Counted from the stretch's first letter, positions 1 through 6,599 are shown. The stretch is DNA of 7,157 bases from an uncultured Collinsella sp. (GCA_900551635.1 URWQ01000074.1:1-7157), one strand, 5' to 3'. Numbers and translations are program-made. Notes: a model not told the origin generated them from the letters alone.

Positions 1-60
1 TACAAATATCCTGTCGATGCTTGACCTTGCAGGTGTGCCTGTTTTTGCTAAAGACGGACT
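1..60. other. Non-ModC sequence joined to modC
   Basis: The first 57-60 bases do not continue modC. They are visibly less GC-rich than the adjoining gene, and the conserved YVSHD of the ABC H-loop is cut after the serine. On the plus strand the segment reads open in the frame starting at base 2 (ending VPVFAKDGLT) to a TAG at 65-67 that lies in modC sequence. It could be the edge of an insertion or rearrangement, or a chimeric contig end. The piece is too short to identify. Confidence 0.6.
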
Positions 61-630
61 CACGTAGAGCACGGTGCGGTTGCACACATCGAACAGGTCG
101 AGCATGTTCTGCTCGAGGGCGCTCTTGAGGTACGCATCGAGCGCACTCATGGGCTCGTCGAACATAAAGATGCCCGGGTGCGCCGCTACCATGCGGGCGA
201 GCGCCGCGCGCTGCTGCTGGCCGCCCGAGAGGCGCGCGGGATAGCGGTCGGCAAAGTCGGCCAGTCCAAAGATGCCCAGATAGCCTTCGGCGAGCTTTTT
301 GCGCGCGGCGGCGTCGCCCGCGTCCTTTACACCGGCGCACACGTTATCGGCCACCGTCATGTTGGGAAACAGCTGATAGTTTTGGAACAGCAGGGCACAC
401 TTGCGCTCCTGGGGCGACAGGTTGATGCCCGCCGCCGAGTCAAAAAAGGTCACGCCGTTGACAACGATCTTGCCCTCGTCGGGGGTCTCCACACCGGCAA
501 TGCAGCGCAGTGTACAGCTCTTGCCACAACCCGAGGCGCCCAGCAGCGCCACACGCTCCTCGCCGGCCTCAAGCTGCATGTCGAGGGTGAACCCCGGAAA
601 GCGCTTTTTGATATCCAGGACAAGCGACAT
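1..630 (-). CDS. modC: Molybdate ABC transporter ATP-binding protein ModC, broken at the H-loop
   Basis: This is the ATPase that powers molybdate import with ModB and ModA, on the inner face of the membrane. Visible motifs in order are Walker A GASGCGKS (residues 31-38), Q-loop glutamine in LLFQNYQLF (Q83), signature LSGGQQQR (134-141), Walker B IFMFDEP (154-160) and D-loop SALD (162-165). The ATG at 630 is three bases past the modB stop and has the ribosome site GAAGGGAGG at 641-649, inside the modB end, so the two are probably co-translated. The family match runs to TVLYVS, ending at S191 (bases 58-60). The next residue should be the catalytic H-loop histidine followed by D. Instead the frame reads P-S-L-A-K-T-G and continues open but unrelated to the window edge. 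The reliable gene is therefore 58-630, and the last 19 codons are probably foreign or artefactual. Family assignment rests on the motifs and on modAB next door. Confidence 0.9.
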   Translation of the reverse strand, partial: MSLVLDIKKRFPGFTLDMQLEAGEERVALLGASGCGKSCTLRCIAGVETPDEGKIVVNGVTFFDSAAGINLSPQERKCALLFQNYQLFPNMTVADNVCAGVKDAGDAAARKKLAEGYLGIFGLADFADRYPARLSGGQQQRAALARMVAAHPGIFMFDEPMSALDAYLKSALEQNMLDLFDVCNRTVLYVSPSLAKTGTPARSSIDRIFV

Positions 631-633
631 GGC

Positions 634-2076
634 CTATCGACCTCCCTTCGAGACGACGTCATCGCGCATGAGCTCGGCCAGCGCCTCGCGATCGATACGC
701 AGCGCATCGCCGCCGACTGGGTCGAGCGAATCGGCCTGGCCACCCAGCTGCTTGGTCTGCTTGCGCTCCGCACGGGAAAGGCCCCGCTCGCGATACTTTT
801 GCGAATGAGCGGTGTACATATTGATGAACAGAATGACCAGGAAGCTGAACGCAATTACGACCACGACCCAAAAGAGGGCTACCGACGTGTTGCCCCCCAT
901 CCACTCAAAGTAGATGGCGATGGGAATGGTCTGGGTAATGCCGGCATAGTTGCCCGCAAAGAACAGCGTGCAGCCAAACTCGCCCATCGCACGGGCAAAG
1001 GCGAGCACCGTGCCCGCTGCGATTGAGGGCCAACCAAGGGGCATCATAAGCTTGGTAAAGATGCGACGCTCGGACCAGCCAAGCGTGCGCGCCGCATCGA
1101 GCATCTGCGTGTCGAGGCTCTCAAAGGCACCGAGCGCCGTACGGTAGACCAGGGGAAACGACACCACCACGGCAGAGATCACCGCCGCCGGCCACGTAAA
1201 GACAATCGAGATACCGTGCGCGATAAGCCACCGGCCCACCCCAGTCGAGCGGCCAAACAGCATGAGGAGCAAAAAGCCGCAGACCGTGGGCGGCAGCACC
1301 ATAGGAATCGTAAAGACCGAATCGAGCAGGCCCTTGATGCGACTCGAGGTACCCATAGTCTTCCACGCGGCGAACAGGCCCAGCGCAAAGGAGATCAGCA
1401 GGGCAAGGCCGCACGTTTTAATGGACACCCAAAACGGGCGATAGTCGATGTCGCCCAAAAAGGAGGCCAGAGAGGTCAAGGGGCCCTGCTCATCCCGCAA
1501 CACGACAGACGATGCCTCAACCATTTGAGCGCTATCAAGCCAACGCGCGCCGCTCTTGGCATCACCCGAGGCTGATGCGATCACCACATAGCGGTCCCCA
1601 TCCGCACCTCGTTCGTCAAAGCCATAGGTATACCCGCCGGCATCAAACGTTGTTTCCGCCGTAACATACCAAGGAAGATCCACGTCCCCCAGCTGCGCAC
1701 CTCCCATGCAGTTTGCGCTGTCGAGTTCACAGACGAGGGCTTTGAGACCCGATGCGCACTCGTTGTCCTGCGGATCCAATCCAAACTTCTCGACCGCCTT
1801 GGGCGATATCCACACCACAACGCGATCGGCAGCAGGCGCCACCACAAGGTCCACGTCCTCGTCAACGGGAAACCGGTAGCCCTCAGGCTGGCCCTCCATG
1901 TCACGAGCGGTCCCCTTGGCCAACCGCTCAAAACCTTCGATCCCATAGGAAAGCCCATGAGCGGTCGCAGCAACCTGGGCCCCGTCCTCAGCGTCCCCAG
2001 CAAACGCAAATCCCGGCACCCAGCAAAGCGCGAAGGTCAAAGCACAGGCGACAAGCATGCGGAATCTATTAAGCAC
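634..2076 (-). CDS. modB: Molybdate ABC transporter permease ModB with N-terminal extracytoplasmic domain
   Basis: This is the membrane channel subunit of the molybdate importer. The GTG at 2076 is chosen because GGAG (2083-2086) sits six bases upstream; an upstream TTG at 2088 has no ribosome site. That gives 480 residues, against roughly 220-280 for ordinary ModB. Residues 1-26 look like a signal peptide or first membrane helix, ending AFA before GD. Residues 27 to about 210 are a hydrophilic domain I do not recognise, with three cysteines (about 107, 116, 123). The permease core follows, from about 213 to 422, with several hydrophobic helices, the EAA loop DAARTLGWSERRIFTKL (about 327-343) and the ModB-typical ARAMGEFGCTLFFAGN (about 361-376). 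A charged cytoplasmic tail of about 55 residues ends the protein. It lies 68 bases after modA and three bases before modC. The permease call is firm; the role of the extra domain is unknown. Confidence 0.94.
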   Translation of the reverse strand: MLNRFRMLVACALTFALCWVPGFAFAGDAEDGAQVAATAHGLSYGIEGFERLAKGTARDMEGQPEGYRFPVDEDVDLVVAPAADRVVVWISPKAVEKFGLDPQDNECASGLKALVCELDSANCMGGAQLGDVDLPWYVTAETTFDAGGYTYGFDERGADGDRYVVIASASGDAKSGARWLDSAQMVEASSVVLRDEQGPLTSLASFLGDIDYRPFWVSIKTCGLALLISFALGLFAAWKTMGTSSRIKGLLDSVFTIPMVLPPTVCGFLLLMLFGRSTGVGRWLIAHGISIVFTWPAAVISAVVVSFPLVYRTALGAFESLDTQMLDAARTLGWSERRIFTKLMMPLGWPSIAAGTVLAFARAMGEFGCTLFFAGNYAGITQTIPIAIYFEWMGGNTSVALFWVVVVIAFSFLVILFINMYTAHSQKYRERGLSRAERKQTKQLGGQADSLDPVGGDALRIDREALAELMRDDVVSKGGR

Positions 2077-2082
2077 GAAAAG

Positions 2083-2088
2083 CTCCAA
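2083..2088 (-). promoter_or_regulatory. Ribosome binding site that sets the modB start
   Basis: On the minus strand TTGGAG is followed by six bases and then GTG at 2076. This supports the GTG start. The TTG at 2088 lies inside this site and has nothing similar upstream of it. Confidence 0.6.
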
Positions 2089-2144
2089 GCGAATACAAGG
2101 ACGGAGTTAAACACAAAACGATGGAATTATCGCGCCAAGCCGCA

Positions 2145-3017
2145 CTACGCGGAAAGCTCAAAGCCGTACTTAGCCCAAATCTTCTGAGCCTTCTTGCTGG
2201 TCAAACAGAAGTCGATGAACGCCTTAGCCTCGTCGGCGTGCTCGGAGCTCTCGGCAACGGCACCCGGGTACACGATGGGCTTGTGCGAATCCTCGGGGCA
2301 CACGAAGGCCTCCTCGATGCCGTCGTAGCGAAAGATGTCAGAGCTGTAGACAAAACCGGCCACGCAGTCGCCTGTGGACACATAGGCGGCGGCGGTGCCC
2401 ACCTTATCGGCCAGGGCAACCTTATCGGCGATCTCGGGCGCATACTCGCCGTCGTCGCCCTCGGTGCCGGTGTAGAGGCCCACGGAGGCCAGGGCCTGGT
2501 TGGCGTACTTGCCGGCGGGGACGGTCTTGGCGTCGCCAATGGCGATCTTGCCGTCCAGATTCGCGACGTCGTCGATGACCTCGACCTTGGTGTCGGAGCC
2601 CTCGGCGCGAATGATCACAAGGTCGTTGACGAACACATCCTCACGGGTGTCGGCATCGACGAGTCCGGCGGCCTCGGCGTCGTCCATGGTGCCCTTGGAG
2701 GCCGTGATGAGTACGTCAACCGTGGCACCGGCACGCATCTGCTCGACAAGGTCGCCGGAGGCCTTAAACTGCGTGTCGGCAAACGTGGTACCGGTCTGGT
2801 CGGTGTAGAGCTCCTGGACCTCGGGAAGGGCCTTCTCGAGCGAATTGGCAGCAAAGATCTGCAGCTCAACAGCCTTCTTGGAAGATGCCTTAGCAGAACC
2901 GGCATCGGAACCAGCGGGCTCGGACGTCTTTTTGCCCGAGCAGCCAGCAAGGCCAAAGCCGGCGACGGCGGCAGCAGAAAGCGAGACAAAACCGCGGCGT
3001 GAAACCATATCGAACAT
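2145..3017 (-). CDS. modA: Molybdate-binding lipoprotein ModA
   Basis: This is the extracytoplasmic solute-binding protein that captures molybdate (or tungstate) and delivers it to ModB. The ATG at 3017 is preferred over a TTG at 3023 because GAAAGGG (3024-3030) lies six bases upstream; the product is 290 residues. The N-terminus has a twin-arginine motif (SRRGFV, residues 6-11), a hydrophobic stretch and the lipobox LAGC (Cys26), suggesting a lipid-anchored protein possibly exported by Tat. A Ser/Lys/Ala-rich linker of about 24 residues follows. The binding domain shows AANSL (56-60), DVLITA (101-106), IGDAKTVPAGKYANQAL (160-176) and GDCVAGFVYSSD (216-227), all at the places where ModA proteins have their ligand-loop and interdomain motifs. 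It ends in the usual KAFIDFCLTSKKAQKIW-type helix. It is the first gene of the modABC unit. Confidence 0.95.
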   Translation of the reverse strand: MFDMVSRRGFVSLSAAAVAGFGLAGCSGKKTSEPAGSDAGSAKASSKKAVELQIFAANSLEKALPEVQELYTDQTGTTFADTQFKASGDLVEQMRAGATVDVLITASKGTMDDAEAAGLVDADTREDVFVNDLVIIRAEGSDTKVEVIDDVANLDGKIAIGDAKTVPAGKYANQALASVGLYTGTEGDDGEYAPEIADKVALADKVGTAAAYVSTGDCVAGFVYSSDIFRYDGIEEAFVCPEDSHKPIVYPGAVAESSEHADEAKAFIDFCLTSKKAQKIWAKYGFELSA

Positions 3018-3023
3018 ATTCAA

Positions 3024-3145
3024 CCCTTTCGGACCTTGTGCCCGGGTACCCCACCGCAGGCTTTATTCTGTAATAAGATTATACTTCGGTGCGAATAATG
3101 TTTATGATAAATATCTCTCGCCTGATAATTTTCTTTTACCGAAAA
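3024..3145 (-). promoter_or_regulatory. AT-rich modA promoter region with palindromes
   Basis: On the minus strand a perfect TATAAT lies at 3078-3083, about 60 bases before the modA ATG, giving a leader of roughly 50 bases. No good -35 box is seen 16-18 bases upstream. Around it are three short palindromes: TAATAAGATTA (3071-3081), TTTATGATAAA (3101-3111), and ATTAT/ATAAT arms separated by about 12 bases across 3079-3099. This AT-rich patch contrasts with the GC-rich genes around it and is a plausible operator for a molybdate-responsive repressor. No ModE gene is in the window, so that role is a guess. Confidence 0.45.
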
Positions 3146-3183
3146 CACGAGACGTCCCACACTGCCGCTGCATAATAAGGGCA

Positions 3184-3204
3184 GAGCGACTCGCAAGGTC
3201 GCTC
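3184..3204 (-). terminator. Possible terminator after mogA
   Basis: A perfect 7-base stem, GAGCGAC (3184-3190) with GTCGCTC (3198-3204), and a 7-base loop lies 18 bases past the mogA stop. On the minus strand it is followed by TGCCCTTATTATG, which is T-containing but not a clean T-run. It is probably a weak intrinsic terminator, or a stabilising 3' hairpin, between mogA and modA. Confidence 0.45.
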
Positions 3205-3221
3205 CGCCGCAGGTAAACCGC

Positions 3222-3701
3222 TTATTTGGCGTGCCCGCCGCCCGCCGTCATTTGGGCCGCATGCTCCAGCTGGTCGCTCACGGCCTCCCAGCTTTCGCGG
3301 GCCGCTTTCGTAGATCCCGGAAAGTTGATGACAAGTGTATACCCACGCTGCATGCACACGGCGCGCGAGAGCATAGCGCGGCGTGTCTTGGTCATGGAAT
3401 ACGCACGGATTGCCTCTGCAATACCCGGCACATCGCGGTCGCAGACGGCACGCGTCGCCTCGGGCGTCACATCGCGCATCGAAAGCCCCGTACCGCCGCA
3501 AGTGAGCACGACATTGGCGTGACACTCATCAGCAGCTTCCACAATGGCATCACCAATCTCGCTGGCGTCGTCGCGCACGACCACATGTGAGTCGACCGTC
3601 CAGCCCTGCGCCTCGATAAGCTCCTCGAGCGCAGCACCCGCCTCGTCCTGAGCAAGATCGCGCGTATCCGAGCACGTCACAATCGAAATCTTCAGCTCCA
3701 T
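3222..3701 (-). CDS. mogA: MogA/MoaB-family molybdopterin adenylyltransferase
   Basis: Members of this family adenylylate molybdopterin in the cytoplasm, activating it for metal insertion by MoeA. The ATG at 3701 has a near-ideal AGGAGG six bases upstream (3708-3713); the open frame extends further upstream into moeA, but without family similarity. The product is 159 residues, a single MoCF-binding domain. Motifs seen are IVTCSDTRDLAQDEAG (7-22, the strand and loop at the N-terminus), VVRDD (41-45), the hallmark TCGGTGLSMRDVTPEAT (67-83) with its conserved aspartate D77, and LVINFPGSTKAARE (123-136), matching the family's NLPGxPKA loop. It lies 10 bases after moeA. Sequence alone does not cleanly separate MogA from MoaB; beside moeA, MogA is the likelier role. 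Confidence 0.9.
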   Translation of the reverse strand: MELKISIVTCSDTRDLAQDEAGAALEELIEAQGWTVDSHVVVRDDASEIGDAIVEAADECHANVVLTCGGTGLSMRDVTPEATRAVCDRDVPGIAEAIRAYSMTKTRRAMLSRAVCMQRGYTLVINFPGSTKAARESWEAVSDQLEHAAQMTAGGGHAK

Positions 3702-3706
3702 AGCAT

Positions 3707-3714
3707 TCCTCCTA
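3707..3714 (-). promoter_or_regulatory. mogA ribosome binding site overlapping the moeA stop
   Basis: The minus strand reads TAGGAGGA: the moeA stop TAG (3712-3714) forms the start of the mogA Shine-Dalgarno sequence. Ribosomes ending moeA would arrive on the mogA start site, so the two are probably translationally coupled. Confidence 0.75.
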
Positions 3715-4967
3715 CAACACGGCGCCCTCGGGCAGGTCGACGCGAACAACGTCCACGACATCTCCCGCCCTGAGCTCGCACGGTCCTTCGTCAATACACA
3801 GCAGGCAGTTCGCACGCTGCATAGTTCCAAGCAGCGCCGAATTCTGCGTCTTAGCCTCGGTCACCAACAGCTCACCGGTCTCGGGGTCGCACAAAACCGT
3901 GGCGCGATCGAAGAAGCGGCGATGCTGGCGCTTCTTCACGCTATGCGTAAGCGTCGCCCGCTGCACGGGACGCGCACCCCCGGCAAAGCCGCGCATCTTG
4001 CGAATCGCCGGACGGGCAAGCATCTCAAAGCCCACATACGCCGCCGCGGGATTGCCCGAAAGCCCCAAATACGGCTTGCCGCCGAGCAAACCAAACGTAA
4101 TGGCCTTGCCCGGGCGCATCGAGATGCGATCGAACAGCACCTCGCCCTCGCGCTGGACCAGCGCCGTCACGTAGTCGTAATCGCCCGCTGAGGCGCCACC
4201 GCTCGTAATGACAAAATCGCACTCCTGCACGGCACGATGAACGCACTCGGCAATCACCTGCTCATCATCGGGCGCAATGCCGTAGAACACGGGCTCGGCG
4301 CCGGCATCGAGTGCTTCGGCCATCAACGCGGACGAGTTGGAATCGCGAATCTGACCGCGCGCCGGTACTTTACTCGGTGCGACCAGTTCCGTGCCCAGCG
4401 AGATGATGCCCACACGTGGGGCAGCGTGCACCTTCACGCTCGCGTAACCGGCGCTTGCCAGCAGGCCGGCGCCGGCCGGAGCCACAACCTCGCCGGCGCG
4501 CATCACAACATCGCCGGCATGGGCCTCCTCGGCAGCAGAGCGAACGTTCTCCCCCACCTTGGCCGGCGCCGAGAAGCTCGCGTGTGAGCCCTCGTTGCCG
4601 TCACCATCGAGCACCTCGACGATCTCGTATTTCACTACGGCGTCGGCACCCTCGGGCACCGGCGCGCCTGTCATAATGCGGACGGTCTCGCCCGGGGCGA
4701 TTGCGCCCTCAAACACATGGCCCGCGGCCTCGTGTCCGATAACGTCGAGCGTCACCGGCGCCTCGCCAGACGCCTGCACCAAGCCCGCCGAGCGCACGGC
4801 ATATCCGTCCATAGCGCTGTTGGCAAACGGCGAGATGTCGATATCGGCCACCGCGTCCTCGGCCAAGGGAAGGCCTGCCACACGGGAATCTCGACGAGAT
4901 CGGTCGGAGCAACGTGCGACAAAACAATCGACTGCGCGTCCTCCAGCGGAATGAGTTTCTCTGCCAT
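3712..4967 (-). CDS. moeA: Molybdopterin molybdenumtransferase MoeA, apparent frameshift near codon 33
   Basis: MoeA inserts molybdate into adenylylated molybdopterin to complete the cofactor. The ATG at 4967 has GAGG five bases upstream (within 4971-4978) and encodes a typical MoeA start, MAEKLIPLEDAQSIVLSHVA, reaching QAF at residue 33. That frame then reads nonsense, while PLAEDAVADIDISPF resumes one frame over at about 4869. From there all hallmarks are present (composite numbering, 418 residues): NSAMDGYAVR (50-59), MTGAPVPEGADAVV (99-112), VGIISLGTELV (186-196), IRDSNSS (207-213), ITSGGASAGDYDYV (254-267), MRPGKAITFG (284-293) and GLSGNPAAA (302-310; the usual GLPGNP has Ser for Pro). 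A caller using one frame would start at a GTG at 4995 and give about 40 false N-terminal residues. The gene is either freshly broken or miscalled by sequencing. The identity is firm; whether it is functional is open. Confidence 0.92.
4866..4876 (-). other. Frameshift site in moeA
   Basis: The minus strand reads CAGGCCTTCCCTTGGCC here. Relatives have a Gly plus one more residue between QxF and the L-A-E-D stretch (E. coli: QCFGRILASD). Restoring a second copy of GGCCTTC gives Q-A-F-G-L-P-L-A-E-D in a single frame. Loss of one copy of a 7-base tandem repeat therefore explains both the frame change and the two missing residues. Confidence 0.6.
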
Positions 4968-4985
4968 ATGCACCTCTTAATGCCA

Positions 4986-5006
4986 CGGCGCACAACAGGG
5001 GCGCCG
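4986..5006 (-). promoter_or_regulatory. Hairpin in the moeA leader
   Basis: Arms CGGCGC (4986-4991) and GCGCCG (5001-5006) enclose a 9-base loop. The hairpin ends 8 bases before the moeA ribosome site, so it may affect moeA translation or simply stabilise the leader. Confidence 0.35.
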
Positions 5007-5024
5007 ATTCTTTATGCTTGTCTC

Positions 5025-5030
5025 AGTATA
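5025..5030 (-). promoter_or_regulatory. Candidate -10 box for moeA-mogA
   Basis: TATACT on the minus strand, about 58 bases before the moeA start. A convincing -35 box is not seen, so the call is tentative. Confidence 0.35.
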
Positions 5031-5054
5031 ATCCCCCGATGCACGACCGCGACT

Positions 5055-5093
5055 CGGCCTGCACCCGCAAATACACCTGTCGGTTGCAGGCCG
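5055..5093. promoter_or_regulatory. Strong dyad between the divergent moeA and clc genes
   Basis: CGGCCTGCA (5055-5063) and TGCAGGCCG (5085-5093) are perfect inverted 9-base arms. After one mismatch, CCG (5065-5067) pairs with CGG (5081-5083), leaving a 13-base loop. The dyad lies upstream of both candidate -10 boxes, so it is better placed as a DNA operator serving both genes than as an RNA element. If moeA transcription starts further upstream, it would be a leader hairpin. Confidence 0.45.
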
Positions 5094-5142
5094 CGAAACA
5101 GAATGGAAACCAACCCACCGGCTCGTCGCGTTTACCACGTTT

Positions 5143-5148
5143 TATAAT
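5143..5148 (+). promoter_or_regulatory. Candidate -10 box for the CLC antiporter
   Basis: A perfect TATAAT lies 29 bases before the chosen start codon, leaving a leader of only about 20 bases. No clear -35 box is seen at the usual spacing. Confidence 0.45.
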
Positions 5149-5177
5149 GCTTGCGTTGCAACCTAAAAGAGGAACGT

Positions 5178-6599
5178 ATGGCTCATAACGACAAACCCGA
5201 AAGCGCAAACGAAGCGCAGGATCATCCCCAGCCGCTCGACGATGGCGGTTTTTTCTCCCTGAACGACGTCATCATGGCAGGCAGGCATCAGCTCACCCGC
5301 TCCGAGCATCTCTTGGCTGTCGACACGCGCCGCAACGTCCGCAACCTATTCGCGAGCGCCAAGTTGCTCATACTTGTCGTCATCGTCTCTCTCGCCATGG
5401 GCGTTGCCGCTTGGGCGTTTTTGGCCTCGCTGAATATCGCGACCGATTATCGTAAGCACCATGCGTGGATTTACGCGCTGCTTCCCGTTGTGGGCGTTGC
5501 CACCACATGGGTGTACAAAAACCACGGTCTCGCCGCCAAGCGTGGCAACAACCTGGTCATTGACTCCGCCCTGGGCACACGCCTCATCCATATGCGCATG
5601 GCCGTCCTCACCTTCGTCTGCTCCACGCTCACGCACCTAACGGGCGGGTCGGCCGGTCGCGAGGGAGCCGCGGTGCAGATTGGCGGCACTATCGCCAGCA
5701 ACATCTCGAGCCTCGCCCACCTCGAAAAGCATGACCACCACGACCTCATGCTCGCCGGCATCTCGTCGGCCTTTGGCGCCGTATTCGGTTCGCCCCTTGC
5801 CGGAGCTTTCTTTGGCATGGAGATGTGCTTTATCGGCAAGATCGACTACACCGCGGGCATCTACTGCCTGGTCGCCTCGTTTACCGGCTACTTTACGTCG
5901 CTTGCCTTGGGAACCGAGTACGAGGCGAATGTCATCACCAGCGTTCCCAACATGACACCACGGACGGTTGTCATCGTTGTTATCAGCGCCATTATCTTCG
6001 GTTTGACGGCACGCCTCTTTGCCTGGTCGGTTCGAACCGTCAAGAGCCTGTACGGTCGCTTTATCACCAACTACCTTACTCGCGCACTCGTGGGCGCGCT
6101 CGTGGTTTTGGCCGCCTATGCCCTTCTCGACGCCTGGGACTATGCCGGCCTTGCCACCTGGCTCTCGGGCGCCGGGTTCGCCGGTACCACGACCCTTGCC
6201 GACGCAGTCATCAAGCTCGTGGTGACGGCGCTCACTCTGGGCGCCGGCTTCCAAGGCGGCGAGGTCACACCCCTGTTTGGCATCGGTGCGGCGCTCGGCG
6301 GCTGGATCGGTTGCCTCGTCGGAATCGACCCCAGCTTTCTGGCGGCTCTCGGCATGCTCGGCGTGTTCTGCGCCGGCCTCAACGTGCCCATCACCACCTG
6401 CATGATGGCCATCGACCTGTTCCACGGCACGGCAGCCGGCTTCTTCGTGATCGTGGCGTTTATCAGCTATCTCGTCGGCGGCCACCGCGGCGTATATCCC
6501 GCGCAGCGCATTGTCTCGCCTAAACGCCGTTCGCTTATTGTGGATGAGGGCGGTACGGTAGCGGATGCTATCGAGGGCCACAACGACCTGATAGAGTAG
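5178..6599 (+). CDS. CLC-family anion/proton antiporter, CLC-F (fluoride) type by motif
   Basis: This is an integral membrane anion transporter of the CLC superfamily, 473 residues and without CBS domains. The ATG at 5178 has AAGAGGA (5167-5173) four bases upstream; an in-frame TTG at 5151 lacks a ribosome site. After a hydrophilic N-terminus (1-60), many hydrophobic helices follow. The gating-glutamate motif is GREGAAVQIG (160-169, E162). In place of the chloride-type GSGIP loop there is GNNLV (123-127). In place of GxFxP there is GFQGGEVTPLFGIGA (357-371). HRGVYPAQRI (436-445) holds the probable central tyrosine, Y440. GNNL plus GGEVTPLF is, as I recall the family, the signature of CLC-F fluoride/proton antiporters rather than chloride CLCs, which would make it a fluoride exporter. 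The CLC call is certain and the fluoride specificity likely. It is divergent from moeA and may be cotranscribed with the kinase gene 86 bases downstream. Confidence 0.93.
   Translation: MAHNDKPESANEAQDHPQPLDDGGFFSLNDVIMAGRHQLTRSEHLLAVDTRRNVRNLFASAKLLILVVIVSLAMGVAAWAFLASLNIATDYRKHHAWIYALLPVVGVATTWVYKNHGLAAKRGNNLVIDSALGTRLIHMRMAVLTFVCSTLTHLTGGSAGREGAAVQIGGTIASNISSLAHLEKHDHHDLMLAGISSAFGAVFGSPLAGAFFGMEMCFIGKIDYTAGIYCLVASFTGYFTSLALGTEYEANVITSVPNMTPRTVVIVVISAIIFGLTARLFAWSVRTVKSLYGRFITNYLTRALVGALVVLAAYALLDAWDYAGLATWLSGAGFAGTTTLADAVIKLVVTALTLGAGFQGGEVTPLFGIGAALGGWIGCLVGIDPSFLAALGMLGVFCAGLNVPITTCMMAIDLFHGTAAGFFVIVAFISYLVGGHRGVYPAQRIVSPKRRSLIVDEGGTVADAIEGHNDLIE

Noticed and set aside
178..1026. Open frame of about 282 codons on the plus strand opposite modC and modB
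   Set aside because: It spans two well-supported minus-strand genes and shows no recognisable domain.
2077..2144. Regulatory structure in the modA/modB gap
   Set aside because: The 68 bases show only the modB ribosome site and no stable hairpin that I could find.
2121..3002. Long open frame of about 293 codons on the plus strand opposite modA
   Set aside because: It mirrors modA codon structure, is rich in Gly/Val/Leu repeats typical of antisense frames in GC-rich DNA, and matches no family I know. ModA on the other strand is clear.
4866..4876. Programmed -1 frameshift in moeA
   Set aside because: The site lacks a classical X-XXY-YYZ slippery heptamer, MoeA is not known to use one, and slippage alone would leave the protein two residues short at a conserved spot. 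A deletion or error fits better.
4968..5177. Fluoride or molybdenum-cofactor riboswitch in the divergent region
   Set aside because: I could not find the fluoride CTGATG core or a multi-stem Moco-type layout. Only two simple hairpins are visible. A covariance search would be decisive.
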